A stretch of 64,000 bases of DNA from Gloeocapsopsis dulcis. Its GTDB lineage: Bacteria; Cyanobacteriota; Cyanobacteriia; Cyanobacteriales; Chroococcidiopsidaceae. The notes beneath the pieces were generated by a model, which saw nothing but the letters and a program-made list of their open reading frames with translations, did no database searches and was not told the origin of the DNA. The stretch spans positions 2,692,001 through 2,756,000 of the forward strand of contig NZ_CP119968.1 in the NCBI RefSeq assembly GCF_032163395.1. Direction: 5' to 3'. Below, one piece after another: positions 46,026 through 54,525 of the stretch; position 1 is the first letter of the stretch; every line of letters starts with the position of its first letter. The position numbers were made by a program, and so were the translations under genes.

Positions 46026-47507
46026 TTAGGGAATAAATAATTCTGACGTAAAGCTACCATGTAATCCATAAGGAATATGATGCTTGAGGTGGAGACGCGC
46101 GATCGCACCTTGCTCAAGATCTCGCGCATCTAAAATCACGACATCTGAACGATGATGCGTCGCATCGTAAACCAAGGCTAATATCCAGCCATCATCTTCA
46201 TCACCATCAGGACGTTCCACAAAAATTGGTTCGCTGACAAAGCCACGAGGGGCGGCACTCCACACTTGTCGGTGTTCTGACTCTAAATCAACTTTGAGAA
46301 TCGCTTGCAGGGGAGCATTACCGCTAGCGGTGTGTGCTGCACCCATATACAAGTAACGGCAAAAACGTCCAACTTTTTCAGGATGCATTGTTGGAAATTC
46401 ACAACAGCGTGGTTCAATCAACTTCCGCGATACTGATTGCTGTTGTAGATTGAGATGAAAGCGCCATAGTTGTCCTGGCTTAAGTGCATCAAATTCAACT
46501 TGTTTGAAGTTACTTCCAGCTTCGACTTCCGGAAAAGATTCGTAGCAAATTGAGTCTATGAAAATTTCATCACCTTGCTCAAACGCATTCGCATGATGAA
46601 ATACGAAACCAGATTGCGTTTCTAAAATTTGTACTTGCCGCGATTTATGTCGCGGAATCACAACAATGCGTGTTGGTTGATTTGGCTGAAACTTAATACA
46701 CTCTCCTGCACCACGCAAACCGAAAACAAAAGGAAGCGGATTAAATGCGATCGGGTTTTGGAAGAAAATGCAATAATTTTCGGTGATGGCAAAATCATGA
46801 ATAAACGCGAACCCAGGAACATTGTGCGCGTGTTGCCGAATTACATTACCGGCTGGATCTAACTCAAAAATCGTAATTGTTGAAGATAAACCTGGCTTGA
46901 TCGAGAAGTTGACCATGCACGGTGCGCCACCATCTTGGTTACACCGAGGATCAATACGAGGATGGGCAGCAAAAGCTTCACCATCAGCTAAAATACCGTT
47001 GAGTGAGTCTTTACCTAATGTTTCTAGCGTGGCAGGATCGAGTCGGTGGGGATCGGCAGCTTCCCACAGAGCGAGGAGTTTACCACCCCAGTAAACAACG
47101 TTAGTATTAGCGATATTTTTTAGTCGGAGATCAAAAGCGTTCGCTAGCCAACCACCAGGCTTTTGTGTGCCAAAAACGCCACGATAGAGAATTTTACCAG
47201 CTTGTTGTTCTTCTACATAGGCCGCAGTACGCACAAAACGATTGCGGAAGTGAGCGCGACCATTTTCAAAGGCGATCGCACTAATCATGCCATCACCATC
47301 AAACGGATGATGTACCGCGTCACCATTGACATCTAATAACCCTGGACCATTACGAAACAAAGTTCCTTGCAGATCTGGTGGAATTTGCCCCTCAATATCA
47401 TCAATCCAGTAATCATATTCAGTTTTAAGAGATTCGTATCCTCCTTGCCAGTCTTGGCGCTGATAGGAGTGGGTAGGAACTGTAGATGCGCGTTCGTGAA
47501 GTTGCAT
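46026..47507 (-). CDS. carotenoid oxygenase (apocarotenoid-cleaving type)
   Basis: 493 residues of the RPE65/carotenoid-cleavage dioxygenase family. Candidates for the four iron-binding His are in AAHPRIDP, FIHDFAITENYC, FVFHHANAF and the C-terminal HGSFTSELF. Length and the N-terminal sequence DIEGQIPPDLQGTLFRNGPGL fit the cyanobacterial apocarotenoid-15,15'-oxygenase group (as in Synechocystis), which makes retinal from apocarotenals; cleavage of whole carotenoids is also possible. ATG at 47507. It follows a BT1-type transporter gene by 31 bases on the same strand, probably in one transcript. Confidence 0.9.
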   Translation of the reverse strand: MQLHERASTVPTHSYQRQDWQGGYESLKTEYDYWIDDIEGQIPPDLQGTLFRNGPGLLDVNGDAVHHPFDGDGMISAIAFENGRAHFRNRFVRTAAYVEEQQAGKILYRGVFGTQKPGGWLANAFDLRLKNIANTNVVYWGGKLLALWEAADPHRLDPATLETLGKDSLNGILADGEAFAAHPRIDPRCNQDGGAPCMVNFSIKPGLSSTITIFELDPAGNVIRQHAHNVPGFAFIHDFAITENYCIFFQNPIAFNPLPFVFGLRGAGECIKFQPNQPTRIVVIPRHKSRQVQILETQSGFVFHHANAFEQGDEIFIDSICYESFPEVEAGSNFKQVEFDALKPGQLWRFHLNLQQQSVSRKLIEPRCCEFPTMHPEKVGRFCRYLYMGAAHTASGNAPLQAILKVDLESEHRQVWSAAPRGFVSEPIFVERPDGDEDDGWILALVYDATHHRSDVVILDARDLEQGAIARLHLKHHIPYGLHGSFTSELFIP

Positions 47508-47538
47508 AGCTAGTGGCTAGTGGTGGGTGATTAGACTT

Positions 47539-48969
47539 TTATTCGGCTGGTTCTTCGGCTGTTTGTTGCAGCACTGAGTGTGGAACTAACTCAGACATCA
47601 ATGGCAACAAACTTTGTCCAAGCTTATTAGGATTCGTATCAGTGTCCATAGCAGGTTCGCTAGGCTGAGTTGCATCTGTTGCGGGAAGCCAGCCTAAAAA
47701 CGGAAGTGGTAACAATGTGCTGACATTGGCAATAACAACCAGTATCCAGAGGTTACTAAAATTTGTCTGTGTAATTCCCATCAAATGCATTAGTAACGCG
47801 CCTAATTGATAGGAAAGCAGTCCTCCTAAGTTGGAAATCGACATCAATAAAGCAAATAACGTTGCCTCCACTCCTGGGGGACACAAGCGGGCTGCTAAGA
47901 CCAAAACTGGCATATAGGCAATCTGTCCCATTACTGTGAGAATCAGACTATCGCCAATACTAAACCAATGGTCATCAATACCTAAAGCACGGTTAGTATG
48001 CGTAACTAACAGCAGCATACTCATGCCTAGCACTGCTGAAAGTAGGGTACTCCAACCAAAAATGACGCGAAAAGAGACATTTTTTAAAAAGCGATGAAAC
48101 ACCCACACTCCAACTAATGAGGCGATGCTTGTCACTAGGCGGACTCTTCCTAAAAACTCTGGTTCAAATCCCAATTCGTTAGTGGTGAAGAAGAAGAAAG
48201 CTGCGTCAGCCGTGGGAGTTGCTTGCCAGATGAAGACAAATGCGGCGGGTAGCCAAATTGCTTTTTGAGTAATGGCTTTACGTAATTGCTCAAACTGATG
48301 CTTGACGGTTGATAAGTCAGGTTTCTCTGTGATTGGAGACTCAGCAATTAACCAAGCAACTCCAGAGACAATTAAAGGAAAAGAGGCGGTAATCCAGAAG
48401 ATTGTGCGAGTGGAAAAGTGTTCGAGGAGTAGTCCACTAAAATAAGCAGTGATTAAGCCACCAAAAGCTGAAGTGCCCCAACATAAAGATTGTAACGAGC
48501 CGACTTCTCCTTGTGATTCTGCGCGCGCGCGTTCTACTACAAGTGAGTCAACAATAACATCACCAATCGCGACTGACAAAGAACCAAGTGCCAGTGCTAA
48601 GGTTGCAGCGGTGGAAGTTTGGACAATGGTTGCTAAACCTGCCCAAGAAAGCGCTCCCAAAATGCCAGACAAGATGAGATAGGGACGCCGACGATAACCG
48701 AGAATCGGCAAACCATCTGAGATGAAGCCAAACAGCGGCTTAACGATCCAAGGCAACGCCACAATCCCAAACAGCGCTGATACCTCGGCTGGGCTTAAAC
48801 CTAGCTCATCCTTGAGAAAAAAGCTCACTGCCAACCGCGCCAACCCCAAAATACCCTGCACAAAGTAAACAACTAAGATACCCAGTAACTCTGGAGTCGG
48901 TTCGTGACCAAAAAATAGCGTTTTTGTCAAGGAGTTTTTCAAACTCGTACCACTTAGAGAAATAAACAT
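47539..48969 (-). CDS. folate/biopterin (BT1-family) MFS transporter
   Basis: 476 residues with about 12 transmembrane helices. The block LAVSFFLKDELGLSPAEVSALFGIVALPWIVKPLFGFISDG is typical of the BT1/FBT family, whose plastid and Synechocystis (Slr0642) members carry folates. A cytosolic C-terminal tail of about 50 residues is variable. ATG at 48969. Upstream of the carotenoid oxygenase gene with a 31-base gap; why the two are paired is not apparent. Confidence 0.85.
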   Translation of the reverse strand: MFISLSGTSLKNSLTKTLFFGHEPTPELLGILVVYFVQGILGLARLAVSFFLKDELGLSPAEVSALFGIVALPWIVKPLFGFISDGLPILGYRRRPYLILSGILGALSWAGLATIVQTSTAATLALALGSLSVAIGDVIVDSLVVERARAESQGEVGSLQSLCWGTSAFGGLITAYFSGLLLEHFSTRTIFWITASFPLIVSGVAWLIAESPITEKPDLSTVKHQFEQLRKAITQKAIWLPAAFVFIWQATPTADAAFFFFTTNELGFEPEFLGRVRLVTSIASLVGVWVFHRFLKNVSFRVIFGWSTLLSAVLGMSMLLLVTHTNRALGIDDHWFSIGDSLILTVMGQIAYMPVLVLAARLCPPGVEATLFALLMSISNLGGLLSYQLGALLMHLMGITQTNFSNLWILVVIANVSTLLPLPFLGWLPATDATQPSEPAMDTDTNPNKLGQSLLPLMSELVPHSVLQQTAEEPAE

Positions 48970-49062
48970 TGATAATTCTTAATAAATATCAATGCTTACT
49001 ATAGTAGCCATCTATCCTAGGATGTGTAACCCCTATGACGCCAATGCCATTGTCTACTGCGG

Positions 49063-49713
49063 TTACAAAACCCCCTTTGAGCTAGGAATTGCACCTGCAC
49101 GGCGGGGATCGACTTCTACCGCCATGCGCATGGCTCTGGCGAACGCTTTAAAGGTAGCTTCAATAATGTGATGTGAGTTAATACCATCAAGTTGGCGAAT
49201 GTGCAGTGTCATTTGACTATGGTTGACGATCGCCACAAAAAATTCCCGCACCAGTTGAGTATCGTATGTGCCAACACGCTGAGTCGGAATTTGTAAGCCG
49301 TAGCTCAGATGAGGACGTCCCGAGAAGTCTAGCACGACTTGAATTAAAGCCTCGTCTAAGGGCGCGAGAAAGTTGCCAAAGCGGATGATGCCTTTGCGAT
49401 CGCCTAACGCTTTATGAAGCGCTTGTCCTAGAGTAATGCCAACATCTTCGTTGGTGTGGTGATCGTCAATTTCCAGATCGCCGGTTGCTTGCACGTCTAA
49501 GTCAATCAAACCATGCGACGCGATTTGATGCAGCATATGATCGAGAAACGGAATGCCAGTTGCTGCTGTACACTTTCCTGTACCGTCGAGATTCAAATTC
49601 ACTTGGACATCAGTTTCACCTGTAGTGCGGTGAATTGAGGCAGTCCGAGCTACTGTGATATTGGAAATTTCGCTGAGGGTGTCACCCTGACCTAGAGCAC
49701 TGCTTACCTGCAT
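49063..49713 (-). CDS. hisB: imidazoleglycerol-phosphate dehydratase
   Basis: 216 residues. Manganese-binding repeats [11 protein letters not shown] and [15 protein letters not shown] are in place, as is the second copy ([14 protein letters not shown]). This enzyme performs the sixth histidine-biosynthesis step. It is the monofunctional type without the histidinol-phosphate phosphatase domain. ATG at 49713; a start about 20 residues downstream is also possible as the first residues are not conserved. It lies 77 bases downstream of fabI on the same strand, a pairing common in cyanobacteria. Confidence 0.95.
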   Translation of the reverse strand: MQVSSALGQGDTLSEISNITVARTASIHRTTGETDVQVNLNLDGTGKCTAATGIPFLDHMLHQIASHGLIDLDVQATGDLEIDDHHTNEDVGITLGQALHKALGDRKGIIRFGNFLAPLDEALIQVVLDFSGRPHLSYGLQIPTQRVGTYDTQLVREFFVAIVNHSQMTLHIRQLDGINSHHIIEATFKAFARAMRMAVEVDPRRAGAIPSSKGVL

Positions 49714-49764
49714 GGAGTCAAAATTAACTACTAGAAAATTCTACTACTATGCTACATTGTGCTT

Positions 49765-49781
49765 GCAGGCGGGATGCCTGC
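49765..49781. repeat. short GCAGGC/GCCTGC hairpin repeat between fabI and hisB
   Basis: GCAGGC-GGGAT-GCCTGC followed by GCCCAC. This is one of the short hairpin words that recur between genes in cyanobacterial genomes. Only one copy was noticed here. Confidence 0.5.
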
Positions 49782-49790
49782 GCCCACTAG

Positions 49791-50567
49791 TTACATTCCC
49801 ATAATTTGATATCCAGCATCGACATACAAAACCTGACCAGTAATACCGCTAGCAAGATCGCTACACAAGAAGGCTGCTGCATTACCAACTTCAATTTGAG
49901 TAACGGTACGCCGCAACGGAGCAACTTCTTCAACGTGGTGAATCATATCCAAAATCCCACCAACTGCTGAAGAGGCAAGAGTGCGGATAGGTCCTGCTGA
50001 AATGGCATTGACACGAATATTTTGCGAACCGAGTTCTGAGGCTAAATAGCGGACACTCATTTCTAATCCGGCTTTGGCAACTCCCATGACGTTATAGTTG
50101 GGTACTACGCGATCGCCACCGAGATATGTCAATGTCACAATACTTCCGCCTTCTGTCATTAAGGGTTTAGCAGCTCCACTTAACTGAATAAGTGAATAGG
50201 TGCTAATTTCTAAAGCTTTAGCAAAACCAGAGCGTGAAGTATGGCTAAATTCACCACTTAAGTCTTCTTTGTTGGCAAAAGCAAGACAATGAATCAGAAT
50301 ATCAAGTTTGCTCCATTTTTCTTGAATTGTGGCAAATGTAGACTCAATCTGTGCCTCGTTTTGAACATCGCAGGGAACAAATAAGCTGGGATTAAGTGGT
50401 TCTACAAGTTCTGCCACTTTTTTTTCCATCTTTCCCTTCTCATCAGGAAGGTAGCTTACCCCAATATTGGCTCCTGCTTTGTGCAGTTGTTGAGCAATTC
50501 CCCAGGCGATCGAGCGATTGTTAGCAATGCCAGTTACTAAGGCATTTTTTCCATTTAAATCAAGCAT
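49791..50567 (-). CDS. fabI: enoyl-[acyl-carrier-protein] reductase (NADH)
   Basis: 258 residues from ATG at 50567 (MLDLNGKNALVTGIANNRSIAWGIA). FabI landmarks: GIANNRSIAWGIAQQL for NADH binding, CDVQNEAQ, and YNVMGVAKAG carrying the Tyr-x6-Lys pair. C-terminus GQVLYVDAGYQIMGM is conserved. Performs the last reduction of fatty-acid elongation. An upstream in-frame ATG at 50585 adds six residues and is less likely. HisB is encoded immediately downstream. Confidence 0.95.
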   Translation of the reverse strand: MLDLNGKNALVTGIANNRSIAWGIAQQLHKAGANIGVSYLPDEKGKMEKKVAELVEPLNPSLFVPCDVQNEAQIESTFATIQEKWSKLDILIHCLAFANKEDLSGEFSHTSRSGFAKALEISTYSLIQLSGAAKPLMTEGGSIVTLTYLGGDRVVPNYNVMGVAKAGLEMSVRYLASELGSQNIRVNAISAGPIRTLASSAVGGILDMIHHVEEVAPLRRTVTQIEVGNAAAFLCSDLASGITGQVLYVDAGYQIMGM

Positions 50568-50643
50568 GGTAGTTAACTTATGCAACCTTCTTGAGGATAC
50601 TGGAATCTGAGCAGCTTTTTTAGGGGCTAGTGATGAGGTATGT

Positions 50644-50703
50644 TAGCGTTCACGTAGTGTAGCGTTCACGAAGTGTAGCGAAGCGTCTAGCGTCTAGCGT
50701 TTA
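50644..50703. repeat. tandem short repeat TAGCGTTCACG(T/A)AGTG
   Basis: Two adjacent 16-base units (50644-50659 and 50660-50675) differ at one position (T or A), followed by decaying units TAGCGAAGCGTC, TAGCGTC, TAGCGTTT. Confidence 0.7.
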
Positions 50704-50886
50704 AGCGGGACGAAGTCCGGGGTGAGTAGAATAGTTGTACAAGTCTCCCCCAGTTTCCCCAGTCTCTCCAGCTTTCTTATAAGGACTTGACAAGTTATGC
50801 TAGCTAATAGTATCCAAACAAATACTAAGTAAATTAATATTAAAGTTTCGATTGAAGGGCAAAGAATTTGTAATTTTAAACTTTAT

Positions 50887-50900
50887 GTAAATTAGAATAC
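50887..50900 (+). promoter_or_regulatory. NtcA box GTA-N8-TAC upstream of ntcA
   Basis: GTAAATTAGAATAC exactly fits the NtcA consensus GTA-N8-TAC and lies 102 bases before the ntcA start. A TA-N3-T word (50933-50938) is 32 bases further on, longer than the usual 20-24 spacing of NtcA-activated promoters. Autoregulation of ntcA is known in other cyanobacteria. Confidence 0.6.
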
Positions 50901-51002
50901 AAAACCCCGAATGCAAGTCGGCTTAAGTGATTTAAAGTCTAAAAGCTGGTGTGGAATGTTGAATTGGTGTAGGCTTTCGAGCATCGGTAAGGGCAAGGAT
51001 AT

Positions 51003-51674
51003 ATGGTCGTGACGCAAGATAGACCGCTAGCAGCTGTATTTCGTCAGGTGGGGGCTGGTTCGTTTCCACCAGTTGTAGAAACCTTTGAAAGAGGTAAAAC
51101 TATATTTTTTCCTGGCGATCCAGCAGAACGAGTTTATTTTCTCATTAAAGGTGCAGTTAAGCTTTCGCGGGTTTATGAGGCTGGAGAGGAAATCACGGTG
51201 GCGCTGCTGCGCGAAAACAGCGTTTTTGGGGTATTGTCACTGCTAACAGGAAACCGATCTGATCGGTTTTATCATGCTGTGGCTTTTACACCTGTAGAGT
51301 TGTTATCAGCACCAATAGAGCAAGTAGAACAATCTTTAAAAGATAATCCTGAGTTATCTATGTTGATGCTGCGAGGTTTATCTTCACGGATCTTACAGAC
51401 CGAAATGATGATTGAAACTTTAGCGCACCGCGATATGGGTTCTCGATTGGTGAGCTTTTTATTAATTTTGTGTCGCGACTTTGGTGTTCCCAATGCAGAT
51501 GGAATCACAATTGACTTGAAGTTGTCGCACCAAGCGATCGCCGAAGCAATTGGTTCGACGCGTGTAACTGTCACAAGACTACTAGGAGACTTGCGTCAAG
51601 AGAATATGATTTCAATTCATAAGAAAAAAATTACAGTACACAATCCAGTTGCTTTGAGTCAACAGTTTAGTTGA
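51003..51674 (+). CDS. ntcA: global nitrogen regulator NtcA
   Basis: 223 residues, Crp/Fnr family. N-terminal cyclic-nucleotide-like effector domain (about 25-130, [21 protein letters not shown]) senses 2-oxoglutarate; the long dimer helix [19 protein letters not shown] follows; the C-terminal helix-turn-helix is [21 protein letters not shown] (about 173-193). Near-identical in length and sequence to NtcA across cyanobacteria. ATG at 51003. It binds GTA-N8-TAC to activate nitrogen-assimilation genes with PipX. A matching box is found in its own upstream region. Confidence 0.97.
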   Translation: MVVTQDRPLAAVFRQVGAGSFPPVVETFERGKTIFFPGDPAERVYFLIKGAVKLSRVYEAGEEITVALLRENSVFGVLSLLTGNRSDRFYHAVAFTPVELLSAPIEQVEQSLKDNPELSMLMLRGLSSRILQTEMMIETLAHRDMGSRLVSFLLILCRDFGVPNADGITIDLKLSHQAIAEAIGSTRVTVTRLLGDLRQENMISIHKKKITVHNPVALSQQFS

Positions 51675-51680
51675 CGAAGT

Positions 51681-51813
51681 AGGGGTGAGGGGTGAGTGAT
51701 TAGTTTTGAGTTCTCAGTTTTGAGTTTTGAATTAAAAGAATTTTCTTAACTCAACACTTCACGACTCTCTTAAACTCGTAACTCAACACTCAACACTCCT
51801 AGTCTCCCCCAGC
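51681..51813. repeat. dispersed 'TTTTGAGTT/AACTCA' repeat, copy B
   Basis: Begins GGGGTGAGGGGTGAGTGATTAG, then GTTTTGAGTT words, a centre GAATTAAAAGAATTTTC, and AACTCAACACTCAACACTCC ending in CTCCCCC. Same architecture as the copies at 5674 and 56047, lying after ntcA. Confidence 0.7.
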
Positions 51814-51905
51814 TCAAGAACAGCTCTCTCTAAGATTCTTGCCTGACCTTAACTTTCTCCTAAAAGGTAGTAGGCTGTATCTGGAGGGGTAATAGAAAGC
51901 TAAAA

Positions 51906-53354
51906 ATGACCACCGGATACATCTTAGTTGCAGCAATTTTAATTTTAGGAGGCGTAATTGCAACGGTGGGCGATCGCCTAGGCACGCGAGTTGGTAAAGC
52001 GCGTTTAAGCTTATTTAATCTTCGCCCCCGTAACACTGCTGTCGTCATCACTATTTTGACTGGAAGTATTATTTCTGCTTCTACTTTGGCAATTTTATTT
52101 GCTGCAGATGAGCGGTTACGTACTGGAGTCTTTGAACTTGAAGAAATTCAAAGTGAACTGCGAGACAGACGTCAACAACTTGAAGCAACAACTGAAGAAA
52201 AAACGCAAGTCCAACAAGCATTAGTCCAAGCAAGAACAGAACAACGAGCAGAACAACGAGAAGCCCAAAGACGCGAAGCAGAAGCGCAGCAACGTCTAGA
52301 GGCAATTAATGAATCGCTACAAACAGCACGGGCACAACAAGCACAGACACAAGCACAACTCAATCGCACACAAGCCAGACAAGCACAGACACAAGCACAA
52401 CTCAATCGCACACAAGAACAACTAAGTCAGGTTTCTGCTCAGTTTCAGCAAGCACAAACAAGGTTAAGAACTGTTTCTCAGCGAGCCAAAGAATTGCGTG
52501 CAGAAATTCAACAAGTACAAGCAGAATTGCAGCAGTTAACCGAGCAGCGAGATCAGCTAAGAGCACAGATTGCTAAGCGGGATCAAGAAATTGCCAAGCT
52601 AGATGAAAGTATTACCCAACGGGATCAAGTAATTGCGCAACGAGAAAGTCTTCTCAAACAATTAGAAACTCAGCAGAACTATCTAGAACAAGAAGCACAA
52701 AACTTAGAAAGAAACTTACAAGTATTACGGCGCGGAAATGTTGCTTTGTTCCGAGGACAAGTTTTGGCTGGTGGCGTTGTGCGGATTGTCGATCCCAAAG
52801 CTGCTCGTCAAGCAGTCGATCAACTGTTGGGAGAAGCAAATAGAACTGCGGTGAGATTTACTCAACCAGGAATCGAGCAAAATGAACAAGTGGTAAATAT
52901 CTCTGCTGCACAAGTTGACCAATTGATCAAGCAGATTGATGATGGGCGTGACTATGTTGTCCGAATCATGTCAGCAGGTAACTATGTTTTGGGAGAAAGA
53001 TCAGTCCAAGTGATTGCAGATGCTGCCCAAAACCAAGTGGTTTTTCGCCCTGGAGATGTCTTAGCTGCCATTTCTGCTAATCCTGCTACTATGTCAGACA
53101 CAGAACTGAGGCAAAGGGTAGAACTCCTGTTAGGAGCTTCTAATTTTCGGGCACAACGAGCAGGTATTTTAGGCGATACAATCCAAATAGGAGACAATCG
53201 TATTGAAACACTGATTGGTTTTATAGATCAATTGAAGCAATACAATCTCCCAGTAGAAATTCAAGCAGTAGCCGCAGAGGTTACTTACACGTCGGGACCT
53301 TTAAAGGTGGAATTATTAGCAATGCAAAATGGGCAAGTCGTATTTCGCACCTAA
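51906..53354 (+). CDS. DUF3084 membrane-anchored coiled-coil protein
   Basis: 482 residues of DUF3084, a cyanobacterial family. Two N-terminal transmembrane helices (about 4-23 and 46-66); a coiled coil of about 210 residues rich in Gln, Glu, Arg and Ala (76-285); a globular C-terminal part (290-482) with NVALFRGQVLAGGVVR and VVFRPGDVLAAIS. The coil holds two identical 12-13-residue units (QAQTQAQLNRTQ) from a recent 42-bp duplication. Function is unknown; orthologs often neighbour the small RuvC-like gene seen next. ATG at 51906. Confidence 0.87.
   Translation: MTTGYILVAAILILGGVIATVGDRLGTRVGKARLSLFNLRPRNTAVVITILTGSIISASTLAILFAADERLRTGVFELEEIQSELRDRRQQLEATTEEKTQVQQALVQARTEQRAEQREAQRREAEAQQRLEAINESLQTARAQQAQTQAQLNRTQARQAQTQAQLNRTQEQLSQVSAQFQQAQTRLRTVSQRAKELRAEIQQVQAELQQLTEQRDQLRAQIAKRDQEIAKLDESITQRDQVIAQRESLLKQLETQQNYLEQEAQNLERNLQVLRRGNVALFRGQVLAGGVVRIVDPKAARQAVDQLLGEANRTAVRFTQPGIEQNEQVVNISAAQVDQLIKQIDDGRDYVVRIMSAGNYVLGERSVQVIADAAQNQVVFRPGDVLAAISANPATMSDTELRQRVELLLGASNFRAQRAGILGDTIQIGDNRIETLIGFIDQLKQYNLPVEIQAVAAEVTYTSGPLKVELLAMQNGQVVFRT
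52337..52420 (+). repeat. 42-bp in-frame tandem duplication inside the DUF3084 gene
   Basis: Units at 52337-52378 and 52379-52420 are identical over the first 38 bases and differ in the last four. The period of 42 bases is 14 codons, twice a heptad, so the coiled-coil phase is kept. Confidence 0.85.
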
Positions 53355-53553
53355 TTGAAGGGGTCAGGGAATTGCTGCCTTGATTGCTTCACGCTTCGCA
53401 TCTAAAAACAAATCGTTCGTTGCTCATTAACTAAAGTTAGCAGCATCAGACCTTTTTGAGGTCAGGAGCGCCAAAAATCCCGCTCTTAGACCTCAGATTC
53501 TCGACCTCTCCTAAAGAAGTGCTTTCTTGAATTTATCTGCAAGGTTTTTGTCA

Positions 53554-53964
53554 ATGCAGCCAACAATTTTGGGTTTTGATCCAGGGCGAGATAAGTGTGG
53601 AATAGCAGTTATGGGATTAGATCGCAAACTGTACTATCATCAAGTTGTCTTAGCCACAGAGGCGATCGCTGCTATCGAACAACTCCGCGAACAATTCCCT
53701 ATTTCTCTGGTTGTCATTGGAGATCAAACAACTGCCAAAAACTGGACGCAGAAATTAAAAACAGAACTATCTGAACCACCATCTATTGTGATGGTTGATG
53801 AAAGATATACCAGCTTGGAAGCACGCGATCGCTACTGGCAAATGTTTCCCCCCCAAGGACTGCAACAATTATTACCGCGCGGTTTACGCCAACCACCAAA
53901 ACCTATCGATGATATTGTCGCCATTCTGTTAATTGAACGATATCTCAATCGGCTAGCACAGTAA
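53554..53964 (+). CDS. small RuvC/RNase H-fold (YqgF-like) protein
   Basis: 136 residues from ATG at 53554 (MQPTILGFDPGRDKCGIAV). LGFDPGRDKCG carries the first catalytic Asp of the RuvC/RNase H fold, VVIGDQTTAK and VDERYTSLEAR the second block, and PKPIDDIVAILLIERYL the last. Related to YqgF/RuvX pre-16S rRNA nucleases and RuvC resolvases but to a separate cyanobacterial family. A TTG-initiated version from 53527 is less likely. Downstream of DUF3084 on the same strand, 199 bases away. Confidence 0.8.
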   Translation: MQPTILGFDPGRDKCGIAVMGLDRKLYYHQVVLATEAIAAIEQLREQFPISLVVIGDQTTAKNWTQKLKTELSEPPSIVMVDERYTSLEARDRYWQMFPPQGLQQLLPRGLRQPPKPIDDIVAILLIERYLNRLAQ

Positions 53965-53977
53965 GACTGTTCTTGAG

Positions 53978-54241
53978 CTAAAGTTCCGCACGGATAGTAA
54001 AAGCGTAGTCTCCTCCTGGTTCGAGTTGATAATCTTTCTGTTCTAAAAAGCGTCCTAGCGGTTCTTTGATGAGAGCACGACCTTGAGAAGGTTTGACAGA
54101 CAGTTCACCGCGCCGAAAACACCATTGAAACTGCCATTCAAAATCTCCAGCTCTTACTTCCCCTTCGAGCAAGCCATACTGCCAGGACTGTCGCGTAATT
54201 CTAACATGGGCAGTAGTTTCAGGTAAATGCTTACGACTCAC
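53978..54241 (-). CDS. DUF3146 family protein
   Basis: 87 residues: LPETTAHVRITRQSWQYGLLEGEV and the C-terminus PLGRFLEQKDYQLEPGGDYAFTIRAEL are characteristic of DUF3146, a small cyanobacterial family of unknown role. Predicted mainly beta. ATG at 54241. Convergent with the RuvC-like gene, 13 bases between stops. Confidence 0.83.
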   Translation of the reverse strand: MSRKHLPETTAHVRITRQSWQYGLLEGEVRAGDFEWQFQWCFRRGELSVKPSQGRALIKEPLGRFLEQKDYQLEPGGDYAFTIRAEL

Positions 54242-54510
54242 AATCCTTCTTTTCCCAATCTTGACAGCTTGAACAATCAGATAATTAAATTTCCATTGTG
54301 ACTAGAGGGTACTACTCAAAACAAAAGTACAAAGACATAAATTTGCATTTCTACTAAGGTAGATCGTCTCAGATGTTAATCGCTTTTTGGTGAGAGAACC
54401 GAACACCTTTTATCCTCAAGACGTGATTAGGATCGAGATGAAGCGATCGCATATTTATATTTATATTTATGTAAGTCATCTCGCAAGCATCACCAATCAC
54501 ATGCTGATAC

Positions 54511-54517
54511 TAGGAGG
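54511..54517 (+). promoter_or_regulatory. strong Shine-Dalgarno supporting a TTG start
   Basis: AGGAGGT just upstream of TTG 54526, eight bases spacing. No ATG lies in frame nearby except far downstream in the protein, so TTG is favoured. Confidence 0.65.
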
Positions 54518-54525
54518 TAAGACAA

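Larger units (their letters stand above)
50568..51002. other. divergent intergenic region fabI-ntcA
   Basis: 435 bases with both promoters. It holds a tandem TAGCGTTCACG repeat at 50644-50703, a short pyrimidine-rich run CTCCCCCAGTTTCCCC near 50745, and an NtcA-type box at 50887-50900. Confidence 0.6.

Noticed and set aside
50809-50824. GTATCCAAACAAATAC as a second NtcA box
   Set aside because: Spacer is ten bases instead of eight.
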